NCBI GenBank assembly: GCA_031180825.1
Contig: JAPSLM010000006.1
Span: 62,001 to 126,000 of the forward strand
Source: Paenibacillus sp.
GTDB taxonomy: Bacteria; Bacillota; Bacilli; Paenibacillales; NBRC-103111
Direction: 5' to 3'
Length of the DNA stretch: 64,000 nucleotides
This document shows, in pieces, positions 1 to 9,751 of this stretch. A program made the position numbers and the translations under genes. The notes under the pieces are model-generated. The model was not told where the DNA came from, searched no databases, and was given only the letters and a program-made list of their open reading frames with translations. The stretch's first letter is position 1; each line of letters starts with the position of its first letter.

Positions 1-352
1 CGATCCGCACCGGCTTCCAGTCGCGGTTCAACCAAACATGCTGCGTTCCCCCGCTGACCAGCAGCTCCTCGCCGCGTTTAATTTCGTAAGCGAACCGGAT
101 CCGAAGATTGGTCGCATCGATCACTGTGGTGTCAACCGTCACCAGATCGTCGTAACGGGCGGGCGAGCGGAATTTGAGATCCGCTTCGATCACCGGCAGC
201 AGCAGGCCGCGGGCCTCCAGCGTCTGGTAAGGCATACCCAGCTCTCGGATCAGCTCCGTCCGGCCGACTTCGAACCAATTCAAATAGTTGGCGTGATACA
301 CGACGCCCATCTGGTCCGTCTCTTGATACCGGACACGTAAAGTATGCTGCAT
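1..352 (-). CDS. YbgC/FadM-type acyl-CoA thioesterase (partial, 3' end outside the window)
   Basis: This hotdog-fold thioesterase would hydrolyse acyl-CoA thioesters in the cytoplasm. The N-terminus reads MQHTLRVRYQETDQMGVVYH and continues with an ANYLNWFEVGRTELIRELG stretch. That is the 4HBT signature, with the catalytic Asp in the TDxMGVVYHxxY motif. About 117 residues are visible and the frame is still open at position 1, so the C-terminus lies outside. A GAGGGGG ribosome binding site precedes the ATG. It lies downstream of pyk on the same strand, behind a hairpin, so it may be partly co-transcribed. The substrate cannot be told from sequence. Confidence 0.85.
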   Translation of the reverse strand, partial: MQHTLRVRYQETDQMGVVYHANYLNWFEVGRTELIRELGMPYQTLEARGLLLPVIEADLKFRSPARYDDLVTVDTTVIDATNLRIRFAYEIKRGEELLVSGGTQHVWLNRDWKPVRI

Positions 353-425
353 ACGAACCCCCTCATCCTCGTGGAAGGTACCCAGGGACGTCGATCCCCG
401 GACCGTGAAAATATTGGAAAGCAAA

Positions 426-454
426 GGAGCGAAACCGTTGTTCGATTTCGCTCC
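426..454 (-). terminator. Probable intrinsic terminator downstream of pyk
   Basis: A perfect 9-bp inverted repeat (GGAGCGAAA / TTTCGCTCC) with an 11-nt loop lies 37 bp after the pyk stop. On the minus strand it is followed by the imperfect T-run TTTGCTTT. The weak T-tract suggests partial read-through into the thioesterase gene. Confidence 0.55.
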
Positions 455-490
455 GATGGTTCTGTTATCACAGAGTTCGACGACGTTCGA

Positions 491-2248
491 TTACAGCACG
501 CGGGCGCGGCCGGAATAGATGACGCCGACTTCCGGATAGATGGACACTTCGTCGTTGTCTTGCAGGATGCTCAGCGCGTTGTCGACGCCGACGATGACCG
601 GCTTGCCCAAGCTGATGCCGACAACCGCCGCATGGGACGTAATACCGCCCGTTTCGGTAACAACCGCCGCCGCTTTCTCGAAGGCCGGCATGTAGTCTTT
701 ATCGGTCGTCACGGTAACCAGAATGCAGCCCTCGGTCGTCTTCGCATTCGCTTCTTCGGCGGAGCGGGCCGTCACAACCTGGCCGGTGGCAATTTGCGTG
801 CCGATTCCTTGGCCTTTGGCGATCATTTCGCCGATTTGATGAACCTTGATCAAGTTGGTCGTTCCGGAACGGCCGACCGGTACGCCTGCAGTAATGACGA
901 CGAGATCGCCCAAGCTGACGAGGCCCGCCTTCACGCTGGCATCCACGGCATGCTCGAACAATTGGTCCGTCGAGGTGCACGTCTCGCCTTTCACCGGAAT
1001 CACGCCCCAGACGAGCGACAGCCGGCGCAGCACGCGATCGTTCGGCGTTACTGCGATAATCGGCGCTTTCGGACGGTACTTGGACACCATACGCGCCGTA
1101 TAGCCGCTTTCCGTGGAAGTGAGAATCGCTTTGGCGTCCAGATCCAGCGCCGAGTTCGCTACCGCTTGGCTGATCGCCTCGGTTACGGTCGTCTGCTGCG
1201 CGTTGCTTTGACGGATGAAGATTTCCCGGTATTCCAGCGCCGATTCCGCACGCTCGGCGATGCGAGCCATCGTCTGAACCGACTCTACCGGATATTTCCC
1301 GGCCGCCGTTTCGCCGGACAGCATGACGGCATCCGTGCCGTCGAAGATCGCGTTCGCCACGTCGCTCGCTTCCGCACGTGTCGGGCGCGGGTTGCGCTGC
1401 ATGGAATCCAGCATCATCGTAGCCGTAATGACCGGCTTGCCGACCTGGTTACATTTTTTGATCATCGCTTTTTGCACGATCGGTACGTCTTCGGCCGGAA
1501 TTTCCACGCCGAGATCGCCGCGCGCGACCATGAGGCCGTCGGATACCTCGAGAATTTCGTCGAGGTTTTCCACGCCTTCCTGGTTTTCGATTTTGGAGAT
1601 GATTTGAATATGCGTGGCGTTATGACGGTCCAGAATTTCGCGGATTTCCAGGACGTCGCTCGCTTTGCGCACGAAAGAAGCAGCGATAAAGTCCACTCCC
1701 TGCTGAATGCCGAAAATGATATCGTTCGCGTCTTTTTCCGTGATGCCCGGCAGGTTGATTTTCACCCCCGGCACGTTCACGCCTTTCTTGCCTCCGAGCA
1801 ATCCGCCGTTTTTGATCCGGCACACGATATCCGTTCCGCGGATATCCTCGACCGTCAATCCGATTAAGCCGTCATCGATCAGAATGGTGGAACCGATCCT
1901 TACATCCTTGTAAAGGTCCTTGTATGTGATGGAAACGCGCTCGGCATCGCCGAGTACTTCCTCCGTCGTTAAAGTAATCAGATTGTCCTGAAGAAGTTCG
2001 ACTTTTTGATCGTCCTTCAGCTTGCCGGTCCGGATTTCCGGTCCTTTGGTATCAAGCAGAATGGCTACGCTTTTGCCCAGCTCCTGGCACGCTTGACGAA
2101 CGTTCTTGATTCGGTTGCCATGCTCTTCGAAATCGCCGTGGGAGAAGTTCAGCCGGGCAACGTTCATCCCCGCGTTAATGAGCTTCTTGAACATGTCCAG
2201 CGATTCGCTGACCGGTCCGATGGTGCACACAATTTTTGTTTTACGCAT
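491..2248 (-). CDS. pyk: Pyruvate kinase with C-terminal PEP-utilizer-like domain
   Basis: Pyruvate kinase converts phosphoenolpyruvate and ADP to pyruvate and ATP, the last step of glycolysis. The 585-residue protein starts [12 protein letters not shown]. It shows the [11 protein letters not shown] segment near residue 70, the [12 protein letters not shown] active-site region near residue 240 and the [12 protein letters not shown] segment. Beyond the usual roughly 475 residues there is an extra C-terminal domain containing [21 protein letters not shown]. This PEP-utilizer swivelling domain is typical of Bacillus/Geobacillus pyruvate kinases. The start overlaps the 3' end of accA by 8 bp, and its GGAGGG ribosome binding site lies inside accA, so the two are translationally coupled. 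Confidence 0.97.
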   Translation of the reverse strand: MRKTKIVCTIGPVSESLDMFKKLINAGMNVARLNFSHGDFEEHGNRIKNVRQACQELGKSVAILLDTKGPEIRTGKLKDDQKVELLQDNLITLTTEEVLGDAERVSITYKDLYKDVRIGSTILIDDGLIGLTVEDIRGTDIVCRIKNGGLLGGKKGVNVPGVKINLPGITEKDANDIIFGIQQGVDFIAASFVRKASDVLEIREILDRHNATHIQIISKIENQEGVENLDEILEVSDGLMVARGDLGVEIPAEDVPIVQKAMIKKCNQVGKPVITATMMLDSMQRNPRPTRAEASDVANAIFDGTDAVMLSGETAAGKYPVESVQTMARIAERAESALEYREIFIRQSNAQQTTVTEAISQAVANSALDLDAKAILTSTESGYTARMVSKYRPKAPIIAVTPNDRVLRRLSLVWGVIPVKGETCTSTDQLFEHAVDASVKAGLVSLGDLVVITAGVPVGRSGTTNLIKVHQIGEMIAKGQGIGTQIATGQVVTARSAEEANAKTTEGCILVTVTTDKDYMPAFEKAAAVVTETGGITSHAAVVGISLGKPVIVGVDNALSILQDNDEVSIYPEVGVIYSGRARVL

Positions 2249-3215
2249 GATTTCCCTCCTGGATCGTGGTGAACCGACCGATTTGTCTAAATTTTTTGTA
2301 GCGGTCTTCCATTAATTCATTCTCTGTCATCTTGAGCAATTCCTGCAAGTGGGTCCACAACGTTTGCTTGATCGATTCCGCCTGCACGGCAACATCCCGA
2401 TGGGCGCCGCCCTTCGGTTCGGGAATGATCGCATCGATAACGCCGAGCTTCAAAATTTCGTCCGCCGTAATCTTCATCGCTTCCGCCGCTTCCATCGATT
2501 TTGAAGCGTCTTTATATAAAATCGAGGCTGCGCCTTCCGGGCTGATAACCGAATAAATCGCATTCTCAAGCATAAATACGCGATTGCCTACGCCAAGCGC
2601 CAAAGCGCCGCCGCTGCCGCCTTCGCCGATGACGACGCACAAGACAGGCACCCGCAAGGAAGCCATTTCCATCAGGTTCCGGGCAATGGCTTCCCCTTGC
2701 CCTCTCTCTTCCGCCGCATTGCCGGGATAAGCGCCCTTCGTATCGATGAACGTGATGATCGGCCGCCTGAACTTGTCCGCCTGCTTCATAAAGCGCAGTG
2801 CTTTGCGGAACCCTTCCGGATGCGGGCTGCCGAAGTGACGCGCAATGTTGTCCTTCGTGTCTTTCCCTTTCTGATGGCCGACCACCGTCACCGGAATGCC
2901 GTTAAAACGCGCGATGCCTCCCACAATGGCCAGATCGTCGCCAAACAAACGGTCCCCGTGCAGCTCGATGAAATCGGTGAACAAATGCTGGATATAGTCG
3001 AGCGTCGTCGGGCGCTGCGGATGACGGGCGACCTGCATTTTTTGCCGGGTCGTCATGCCTGCGTACAATTCCGTTTCGAGCTGCTCCAGCCGCTGCTCCA
3101 AGCGTTTGATCTCCTCGGAGAAATCGATCTGCTTGTCCGCTCCGAACTTGCGCAGCTCGTCGATTTTGGCGCGAAGCTCGACTAGCGGCTGCTCAAAAGG
3201 CATTTCACTAGCCAT
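2241..3215 (-). CDS. accA: Acetyl-CoA carboxylase carboxyltransferase subunit alpha
   Basis: AccA with AccD forms the carboxyltransferase that moves the carboxyl group from biotinylated AccB to acetyl-CoA, giving malonyl-CoA for fatty acid synthesis. The 324-residue length matches the family. The N-terminal [11 protein letters not shown] helix region, [22 protein letters not shown], the crotonase-fold [22 protein letters not shown] segment and [19 protein letters not shown] are all visible. It overlaps accD by 8 bp at its 5' end and pyk by 8 bp at its 3' end. The arrangement is a tight accD-accA-pyk transcription unit on the minus strand; pfkA, which lies between accA and pyk in B. subtilis, is absent. 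Confidence 0.97.
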   Translation of the reverse strand: MASEMPFEQPLVELRAKIDELRKFGADKQIDFSEEIKRLEQRLEQLETELYAGMTTRQKMQVARHPQRPTTLDYIQHLFTDFIELHGDRLFGDDLAIVGGIARFNGIPVTVVGHQKGKDTKDNIARHFGSPHPEGFRKALRFMKQADKFRRPIITFIDTKGAYPGNAAEERGQGEAIARNLMEMASLRVPVLCVVIGEGGSGGALALGVGNRVFMLENAIYSVISPEGAASILYKDASKSMEAAEAMKITADEILKLGVIDAIIPEPKGGAHRDVAVQAESIKQTLWTHLQELLKMTENELMEDRYKKFRQIGRFTTIQEGNHA

Positions 3216-4131
3216 TAACGATTTCCTCCTTTACTGCATGCATGCTAAGAAGACGGGTCAGCGTGCTGCGCATTTCTTTACGATGCGATACCAAGTCCAC
3301 TTGTCCGTGCTTCAGGTTGAATTCCGCCGTCTGGAAGCCTGGCGGCAGTTTGATTTTCATCGTCTGTTCGATGACGCGGCCGCCGGTAAAGCCGAACGCC
3401 GCGCCCGGCTCGGCAATGATGTAGTCGCCGAGCATCGCGAAGCTTGCGCTTACGCCGCCGAAGGTCGGGTCGGTAATGACGGAAATGTACAGGCCGCCCT
3501 GCTCGTTGAGCTTGGCGATCGCCGCACTTGTTTTCGCCATCTGCATCAAGCTGAGAATGCTTTCCTGCATCCGCGCGCCGCCCGATGTGGAGAAAATGAT
3601 CATCGGGCGTTTCGTCCGGATCGCCTGTTCGATCGCGTTCGTCACCTTTTCGCCGACGACCGATCCGAGCGAGCCGCCCATAAAGTCAAAGCTCATAACC
3701 GCTACGACGACAGGGTACCCTCCGATCGTTCCTTCGCCGGTAATGACGGCGTCCTGCATGCCGGTAGCTTCGACAGCCTTGTTGTACTTGGCTATGTAAT
3801 CGGGGAATTCGAGCGGATCCTCGGATGCCATCTCGCCGTCGTACTCCACAAAGCGGCCTTCGTCCATCGTCATCTGGATGCGCTCTACGGCATTCAGCTT
3901 GTAGTGATAGTCGCAGGCCGTGCATACTTTCAGATTTTTTTCCAGCTCTTTGTTATACTGGATCGTCCCGCATTTGGGGCATTTGTTCATCAGGCCCTCC
4001 GGGATTTCGCGCTTCGGACGCTCCTCGGGAACGTCGATAGCTCCGTCCATCACCCGGTTCGGAGCCGTTCTGTCCACGGAAGGAACCGTGGCATATTTTC
4101 TTTTTTTCTGAAACAAGTCTTTAAATTGCAC
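3208..4131 (-). CDS. accD: Acetyl-CoA carboxylase carboxyltransferase subunit beta
   Basis: AccD is the zinc-ribbon partner of AccA in the acetyl-CoA carboxylase carboxyltransferase. Its 307 residues carry an N-terminal four-cysteine zinc ribbon (CPKC near residue 50, CTAC about 20 residues later). The carboxyltransferase core follows, with [39 protein letters not shown] and [16 protein letters not shown]. Translation most likely starts at a GTG 5 nt after a GAGGTG ribosome binding site. It is the first gene of the accD-accA-pyk unit and follows a small conserved gene by about 30 bp. Confidence 0.97.
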   Translation of the reverse strand: MQFKDLFQKKRKYATVPSVDRTAPNRVMDGAIDVPEERPKREIPEGLMNKCPKCGTIQYNKELEKNLKVCTACDYHYKLNAVERIQMTMDEGRFVEYDGEMASEDPLEFPDYIAKYNKAVEATGMQDAVITGEGTIGGYPVVVAVMSFDFMGGSLGSVVGEKVTNAIEQAIRTKRPMIIFSTSGGARMQESILSLMQMAKTSAAIAKLNEQGGLYISVITDPTFGGVSASFAMLGDYIIAEPGAAFGFTGGRVIEQTMKIKLPPGFQTAEFNLKHGQVDLVSHRKEMRSTLTRLLSMHAVKEEIVNG

Positions 4132-4163
4132 AATTACACCTCGCTTGCGGTATTGGGACTTGT

Positions 4164-4355
4164 TTAGGATCTATGCAAAATGGAGTTCAGCACTTCCTGA
4201 ACCTCTTCCAATTCGCCTTCGGGAACGACGATTTCAAACTGGTTTTTGGTCATGTTGATAGCACGGACTTGAACAAGGAAGCCTTCTTCCGTCAGTCTTT
4301 GCTTAATTCTTTCAGCGATTTTAGCGGTCGGAGCGATATAGATAACCGTCCACAT
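4164..4355 (-). CDS. Small conserved protein of unknown function upstream of accD
   Basis: A 63-residue protein starting MWTVIYIAPTAKIAERIKQR. It contains a TKNQFEIVVPEGELEEVQEVLNSIL segment, giving an alternating beta-alpha-beta-beta-alpha pattern. This recalls small ferredoxin-like DUF2007-type signalling modules, but I do not recognise a characterised function. The upstream ATG (7 codons earlier) is disfavoured because a good GGGAGGTC ribosome binding site sits just before this ATG. It is 32 bp upstream of accD and probably co-transcribed with it, which suggests a link to fatty-acid synthesis or only shared transcription. Confidence 0.75.
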   Translation of the reverse strand: MWTVIYIAPTAKIAERIKQRLTEEGFLVQVRAINMTKNQFEIVVPEGELEEVQEVLNSILHRS

Positions 4356-4488
4356 GAAAAAAGACCTCCCGAACATAATGCAATAATGATATCATAAGTG
4401 CACTTTTTCCCGCAACCGAAGCCCGGTATGCCGGAGGGGAGGTCTTATCCTTCAAATGCGCGCCGATTCGGCAAATCCCGACATCAGG

Positions 4489-4977
4489 TTACGGCAATAG
4501 GCCGTCCGCCTCATCCTGATGCTTGTGTGCGATCCGGGCCGAAGCCGCGGCCGCCAGCCCTGCCACCAGGTCGTCCAAAAAAACGTGAACGCACTTCGGA
4601 TGGTCGTTCAGCTCGCGGATGACGCCCGGCTTCTTTTTGTCCAAATAGCCGAAGCTGGTCAGTCCGACCATACCATATACGTTTACGATGCCAAGCGCCA
4701 AGGTCTCGTCCACGCCGTACAGGGGCGCGTCCGTCTCCAACAGTCCCTGCAGCGGCTCGGGCAGCTCCTTCCGTTCGGCCAGCTCGTCCAGCGCGATTCC
4801 GGTATACAGCACGTATTGGACCTCGCGCTTTTGGAGAACCGTCATCACGCTCTCGATGCAGGCCTCCGCGGACAGCGCGGGATTATAGGGAAGCTGCAGC
4901 TCGCGCACAATGTCCGCTATGCGTTCGACGGTTACTCCCCGTTTCTTCAAACATTCGACAATCGCTTGGCAGGACAT
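4489..4977 (-). CDS. PgpA/YutG-family phosphatidylglycerophosphatase-like protein
   Basis: A 162-residue protein resembling the PgpA fold (YutG in B. subtilis). Diagnostic parts are the ETLALGIVNVYGMVGLTSFG stretch, the KKPGVIREL segment and the acidic HVFLDDLVAGLAAA C-terminal motif, which in PgpA contributes metal ligands. PgpA enzymes dephosphorylate phosphatidylglycerol phosphate at the membrane. This soluble, shorter Bacillus-type branch is less well characterised, so the reaction is an inference. The ribosome binding site GGAGGAGG sits 10 nt before the ATG. The gene lies between dnaE and the accD unit on the same strand. Confidence 0.75.
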   Translation of the reverse strand: MSCQAIVECLKKRGVTVERIADIVRELQLPYNPALSAEACIESVMTVLQKREVQYVLYTGIALDELAERKELPEPLQGLLETDAPLYGVDETLALGIVNVYGMVGLTSFGYLDKKKPGVIRELNDHPKCVHVFLDDLVAGLAAAASARIAHKHQDEADGLLP

Positions 4978-5084
4978 AAAAACAACGCCTCCTCCGGTTC
5001 CATTCGTAACTCGGGCAAACCGGCGAGTCTCACGTCTCGCCGAACTGGGTGCGGGTTACTAAATGTATGCGGGGGAGGCACGAT

Positions 5085-8000
5085 TTATTTCACTTTTACG
5101 CTCTCTTTGCCGAGCAGCTCCTCAATGCGGGCGAACAGCTCGGGAGACGGCTTCACCTTGTACTGGTCGCTTAAGCCTAGCGTTTTTTGGGTCCGCTCAT
5201 AGTACAGGACGACCGGAAGCGGGCCGCCATGCCCGGCAATGAGCCGCTTCAGCGATTCCAGCACCGCCGGCTGCTCGCGCTGCGGGGAAATGCGCATGTA
5301 GACGCGCTGGCCCGCCGCCGCGGCGCGGAGACCGCGGGCGGCAGCGGCTTCAGCGGTCCGTGCAGGCGCAGCCGCGGCCTTGCGCTCCGCCCCGTCCGGC
5401 AAGGGCCCGGACGATGGAGCCGCCGCCGGGAAAGCTGCCGCGGATCGGCTCCGCGGCTCGCGCGCGGCCTCCGCCGAAGCCGTGCCGCGGGGCGCGAAGC
5501 CGGAAGCGCGCCGCAGGCCGCTTCGCGGGGAGCTCGCCGGTAGCGGGGCCGGCTTGACCGCCTTCTGCTCCAAGTGCGGATCGTCCAGCGCAATAAGCTG
5601 ATCGGCCAGCAGCTTGTAATCCTCGTCCCCAAGCTGAAGCTTGGCGATGACAAGCACGGGCTTGCCCTTTTGCACCAGCGGGGCGTACTTTTTCCACGTT
5701 TCGGGGAACAGCACGACCTCCGCCTTGCCGACCCGGTCCTCCAGCTCCATGAACGCCATCGGCTGGCCTTTTTTCGTGACGATCGTCTTGTTCGAGACGA
5801 CCAGGCCGGCAACCATGACGTCGCTGCCGTCCGGATACTCCTGAAGCCGGGACAGCAGGTCCGTCTCCAGCTTCTGCAGCACCGCATCGAAGTCGTCCAG
5901 CGGGCTGCCCGAGATGTACAGGCCCAGCAGCTCCCGCTCCAGCTCCAGCTTTTGCGTCAGCGTGAACGGAGGAATCTCGGGGTATTCAACCTCCCAGTTG
6001 ACCTCTTCCGTGAAGCCGTCAAGCACGAGCTGCAGATCTTCGCGGTCCTTGCGCCACTTGACCGCCGCATCGACGGCGTCTTCCAGCATCGCGAGCTGCT
6101 GGGACCGGTGGCCCGGCAGCGAATCGAGCGCCCCGCCCTGAATCAGCGATTCCATCACGCGCTTGTTGCAGACGCGCAGATCGACGCGCCGGCAGAAATC
6201 GATCAAGCTGGCATAAGCGCCCGTACGCCGCTCGGCGATGATCGACTCGATCGCGTGCGTCCCGACGTTCTTGATCGCGGCGAGCCCGAAGCGAATCGCG
6301 CCGCCGTTCTCCGCCGCTACCGGCGTAAACAGAAAGCCGCTTTCGTTCACGTCGGGCGGAAGCACGGCGATGCCCATGCGGCGGCATTCGTCGGCGTATT
6401 CCGCGATTTTATGGTGGCTGCCCGTCACGGCGGTCAGCATCGACGCCATGAACGGCACGGGGTAGTGCGCCTTCAGATACGCCGTCTGGAACGCGAGCAC
6501 GCCGTAAGCCGTCGCATGCGCCCGTGGGTAGCCATAGTCGGCGAAGCGGACGATCATGTCGTACACCCGGTTCGCCTCGGCTTCGCTGTAGCCCTGCGCC
6601 AGGCTTCCTTTCACAAAGTGGGCGCGCTCCTCGTCGAGCACTTCCCGCTTCTTCTTGCTGACCGCCCGGCGCAGCAAATCCGCTTCGCCGAGGCTGAATC
6701 CGGCCATCTTCGAAGCGATCTGCATGATCTGCTCCTGATAAATGATGATCCCGCACGTTTCCCGAAGAATCGGCTCCAGCGCTTCATGCGGGTATTCCAC
6801 CGGCTGGTGCCCGTGCTTGCAGGCGATATATTTCGGGATGAATTCCATCGGGCCCGGCCGGTAGAGCGCGAGCACCGAGATGATGTCCTCGAAGTTCGAC
6901 GGCCGCAGCTCCTTCAGCACGCGGCGCATCCCCGCCGACTCCAGCTGGAAAACACCCGTCGTATCGCCCCGGCTGAGCAGCTCGTACGTCGCAGGGTCGT
7001 CGGCCGGCACCTTCGTCCAATCGAAGGGCGCTCCCGTCTGCTCGCGAATCCATTCGAGCGTACGCTCGATGATGGACAGCGTCCGCAGGCCAAGAAAGTC
7101 CATCTTCAGCAGGCCGATCGCTTCCAGATGCTCCATCGTATACTGCGTCAGCGCCGTCTGCTCGGTGCCTTCCTGCAGCGGCACATACTGCGTCAGCGGC
7201 TCGCGCGAAATGACGACGCCCGCGGCGTGGGTGGAGGCGTGGCGCGGCATTCCCTCGACCTTCATCGCCAGCTCCAGCAGCTCCGCCGTCTTCGGCTGCT
7301 TCGCGGCAAGCGCCTTCAGGTCGGGGCTCGCGCGCAGCGCCTCCTCCAGCGTCATGCCAAGCTGATGCGGAATCAGCTTAGCCGCGCGATCCACCTCGCC
7401 GTAAGGCATGTTCAGCACTCTGCCGACATCGCGCACCGCCCCTTTGGCGGCCATCGTTCCGAAGGTAATAATCTGCGCCACCCGGTCCCGGCCGTACTTG
7501 CGCACGACATAGTCGATCACCTCGTCGCGCCGGAGGTCGCTGAAGTCGATATCGATATCGGGCATCGATACCCGCTCGGGGTTCAAAAACCGCTCGAACA
7601 GCAGATTGTAGCGGATCGGGTCCACGTCGGTGATGCGCAGCACGTAGGCGACGAGACTCCCCGCCGACGATCCCCGCCCGGGTCCGGTCGCGATCCCCTG
7701 TTCGTGGGCGAAGCGGATGAAGTCCCATACGATCAGAAAATAATCCGAATATCCCATCCGCTCGATGACGGACAGCTCGTAATGCAGCCGCTCCTCCACC
7801 TTGCCGCGCCATTCGGCGTCGTTCCATTCCGCGGCCGCGCCGTACCGCTGCTCAAGGCCCTGCCGGCAAAGCTGAGCGAGATACGCTCCGGCCGTCATCC
7901 CGTCGGGGATCGGGGCGAATTCCGGCAAAATCGACTGCCCGAATTCGAGCTCGAGGTCGCATCGCCGGGCCACTTCCAGCGTATTGGCGAGCGCCTCCGG

Positions 8001-8771
8001 CGCATGGGCGAACAGTTCGCCCATCTCGTCCGGGCTTTTCAAATAAAGCTGCGACGTATGAAACCGAAGCCGGGCTTCGTCGTCGATCGTTTTGCCCGTA
8101 CCTATGCAAATGAGAATGTCCTGAACCGCATGGTCCGGCTCGTAAACGTAATGCACGTCGTTGGTCGCGATCAGCGGAATGCCGGTGTCGCGGGCAAGCC
8201 GGAGCATGTCCTGCATCACTTTCTTTTGCTCCGTCAGGCCGTGGTCCTGCAGCTCCAGGAAAAAGTCGTCTCCGAAGATCGCCCGGTAACGCAGCGCCGC
8301 CTCCTTCGCCTCGTCGTATCGCCCGTGCAGCAGATGCTGCGACACCTCGCTGCCAAGGCACGAGCTGGTGCAGACGAGCCCTTCCGCATAGCGCTCCAGA
8401 TGCTCCAGATCGATCCGCGGCTTATAGTGATAGCCTTCCAAATGTCCGATGGAGCACAGCTTCATCAGATTTTGATAGCCGGTTTTATTTTTGGCGAGCA
8501 GAATCAGGTGATAGATCGGCTGCTCCTGACGGCTGCCCTTTTGCCGGATAGAGCCCGAAGTGAAATAAACCTCGCACCCGATAATCGGCTTGATCCCCCG
8601 CCGCTTGCACGCTTTATAAAAAGGAATGGCGCCGTACATCACCCCGTGATCCGTCAGCGCCAGCGCCTTCATGCCGAGTTCGGCCGCACGGCCGACCAGA
8701 TCGTCGATGCGCGCGGCGCCGTCGAGCAGACTGTATTCGCTGTGCACATGCAAATGTACGAAATCGCCCAT
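5085..8771 (-). CDS. dnaE: DNA polymerase III subunit alpha (DnaE)
   Basis: Replicative polymerase of the DnaE type, about 1228 residues from the ATG chosen here. A 12-codon upstream start is possible, but AGGGGGG precedes this one. Domains in order: N-terminal PHP domain (HLHVHSEYSLLDGA), palm with the catalytic PDIDIDFSD acidic triad near residue 405 and GPGRGSSAGSLVAYVL, the fingers region with YPRAHATAYGVLAFQTAYLKAHYP, helix-hairpin-helix region, and an OB fold near residue 1000. After the OB fold is an Ala/Arg/Pro-rich linker of about 75 residues, then a short C-terminal domain. In Bacillus this enzyme extends primers on the lagging strand alongside PolC. It diverges from ytrH. Confidence 0.97.
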   Translation of the reverse strand: MGDFVHLHVHSEYSLLDGAARIDDLVGRAAELGMKALALTDHGVMYGAIPFYKACKRRGIKPIIGCEVYFTSGSIRQKGSRQEQPIYHLILLAKNKTGYQNLMKLCSIGHLEGYHYKPRIDLEHLERYAEGLVCTSSCLGSEVSQHLLHGRYDEAKEAALRYRAIFGDDFFLELQDHGLTEQKKVMQDMLRLARDTGIPLIATNDVHYVYEPDHAVQDILICIGTGKTIDDEARLRFHTSQLYLKSPDEMGELFAHAPEALANTLEVARRCDLELEFGQSILPEFAPIPDGMTAGAYLAQLCRQGLEQRYGAAAEWNDAEWRGKVEERLHYELSVIERMGYSDYFLIVWDFIRFAHEQGIATGPGRGSSAGSLVAYVLRITDVDPIRYNLLFERFLNPERVSMPDIDIDFSDLRRDEVIDYVVRKYGRDRVAQIITFGTMAAKGAVRDVGRVLNMPYGEVDRAAKLIPHQLGMTLEEALRASPDLKALAAKQPKTAELLELAMKVEGMPRHASTHAAGVVISREPLTQYVPLQEGTEQTALTQYTMEHLEAIGLLKMDFLGLRTLSIIERTLEWIREQTGAPFDWTKVPADDPATYELLSRGDTTGVFQLESAGMRRVLKELRPSNFEDIISVLALYRPGPMEFIPKYIACKHGHQPVEYPHEALEPILRETCGIIIYQEQIMQIASKMAGFSLGEADLLRRAVSKKKREVLDEERAHFVKGSLAQGYSEAEANRVYDMIVRFADYGYPRAHATAYGVLAFQTAYLKAHYPVPFMASMLTAVTGSHHKIAEYADECRRMGIAVLPPDVNESGFLFTPVAAENGGAIRFGLAAIKNVGTHAIESIIAERRTGAYASLIDFCRRVDLRVCNKRVMESLIQGGALDSLPGHRSQQLAMLEDAVDAAVKWRKDREDLQLVLDGFTEEVNWEVEYPEIPPFTLTQKLELERELLGLYISGSPLDDFDAVLQKLETDLLSRLQEYPDGSDVMVAGLVVSNKTIVTKKGQPMAFMELEDRVGKAEVVLFPETWKKYAPLVQKGKPVLVIAKLQLGDEDYKLLADQLIALDDPHLEQKAVKPAPLPASSPRSGLRRASGFAPRGTASAEAAREPRSRSAAAFPAAAPSSGPLPDGAERKAAAAPARTAEAAAARGLRAAAAGQRVYMRISPQREQPAVLESLKRLIAGHGGPLPVVLYYERTQKTLGLSDQYKVKPSPELFARIEELLGKESVKVK

Positions 8772-8815
8772 CCGGGCCGCCCCCCTGCGTTCGAAATATT
8801 TATCCATAGTTTAGC

Positions 8816-8842
8816 ATAATGCGAACAAGTGTGCCATATATT
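8816..8842 (+). promoter_or_regulatory. Sigma-E-type sporulation promoter for ytrHI
   Basis: An ATA (8816-8818), a 16-bp spacer and CATATATT (8835-8842) match the mother-cell sigma-E pattern ATA-N16-CATANNNT. The element is about 70 bp upstream of ytrH, whose B. subtilis counterpart is a sigma-E gene. The match is by eye and has not been tested. Confidence 0.6.
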
Positions 8843-8912
8843 TAGTAAAACGAAGTCGGCCAAGCCCCGAACGGCTGGAGCGGCTCAACAGGTCCGGAAA
8901 GGATGAGGAACG

Positions 8913-9245
8913 ATGTCTCCATTTGTATCCAGATGCTTTCTTGATTTCTTCGTGGCGTTCGGAGTCGTGCTCGGGGGGACGATGCTGGCCGGCATTAGCG
9001 CCGTATTGACGCTCGAACCGCCGGTGTACCGGATGACGAGCGTCGCGGAGCAAATCAAAGTTTGGGCAATCGTCGCCGCCATCGGCGGAACGATCGATCC
9101 GATCCGCGCGATTGAAACGCATTTTATCGAGGGACATATCTCCCCGGCGATCAAACAAATCCTGTACATCGTCTGCGCCTTCGCCGGCGCGCATATGGGC
9201 TCGACCCTGATCCAGTGGATCTGCAAAGGGGGGAGCGAGGGGTGA
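8913..9245 (+). CDS. ytrH: Sporulation membrane protein YtrH
   Basis: A 110-residue membrane protein of the YtrH family with three hydrophobic segments: FFVAFGVVLGGTMLAGISAV, the VWAIVAAIGGTIDPI region and the C-terminal YIVCAFAGAHMGSTLIQW. In B. subtilis the ytrH-ytrI pair is expressed in the mother cell under sigma-E and is needed for fully resistant spores. The adjacent dnaE and the downstream ytrI support the assignment by synteny. A GAGGAACG ribosome binding site precedes the ATG, and the stop overlaps the ytrI start as GTGA. Confidence 0.88.
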   Translation: MSPFVSRCFLDFFVAFGVVLGGTMLAGISAVLTLEPPVYRMTSVAEQIKVWAIVAAIGGTIDPIRAIETHFIEGHISPAIKQILYIVCAFAGAHMGSTLIQWICKGGSEG

Positions 9246-9751
9246 AGGCGCCCGCTTCCGGTTCGTCCGGCGGTTTTTTGCGCGCGGCGGGCCTTCTTGT
9301 CGCCGGGATGGTCATCGGCGCCGCCCTGTTTCTGAGCGTGTACAACCAGCGCTTGAATATGATGATCGAGCAGAACCGGGAGCTGCTTTCCGCCAAGGTG
9401 GACCTGGAGGTCAAGATCGCCGATTTGACCAAAACGAAAAATCAGCAGACGACGATCAATCTCCTGAACATTTATATCGAGCCCGCAGAGCATACGACGC
9501 TCGACAAGGTGACGGAGAGCGAGCTGAAGCGCCGTATTCACGGCGATTTGAAAAAAATCGTCGTCGGCCGCAAAATATCCGATTTTGCCGCGATGCCCGA
9601 CGTCTACGAGCAAATTTTGACGGAGAGGCCTTTTGTCGGCGTTCTGGATAAGGATTATGTCGTACAATCCGTCAAATGGATCGTGCTGACGCAAACGGAG
9701 CTTAAGGTATGGGTCACGGTCAAGGAGTGGAAGCGCCTCCCGCTCTCCTGA
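9242..9751 (+). CDS. ytrI: Sporulation protein YtrI
   Basis: A 169-residue protein from a GTG that overlaps the ytrH stop (GTGA). It has one N-terminal membrane helix (FLRAAGLLVAGMVIGAALFL), a short coiled coil (QRLNMMIEQNRELLSAKVDLEVKI) and an extracytoplasmic or mother-cell-facing C-terminal domain with a KTKNQQTTINLLNIYI segment. Length, order and neighbours match B. subtilis YtrI. It probably works with YtrH in the outer forespore membrane during spore maturation. An ATG 9 codons upstream was rejected because it lies inside ytrH without a ribosome binding site. Confidence 0.85.
   Translation: MKAPASGSSGGFLRAAGLLVAGMVIGAALFLSVYNQRLNMMIEQNRELLSAKVDLEVKIADLTKTKNQQTTINLLNIYIEPAEHTTLDKVTESELKRRIHGDLKKIVVGRKISDFAAMPDVYEQILTERPFVGVLDKDYVVQSVKWIVLTQTELKVWVTVKEWKRLPLS

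Noticed and set aside
5574-8819. 1081-residue open frame on the plus strand opposite dnaE
   Set aside because: It is an antisense shadow caused by the GC-rich codon bias of dnaE; no ribosome binding site, no family motifs, biased Arg/His composition.
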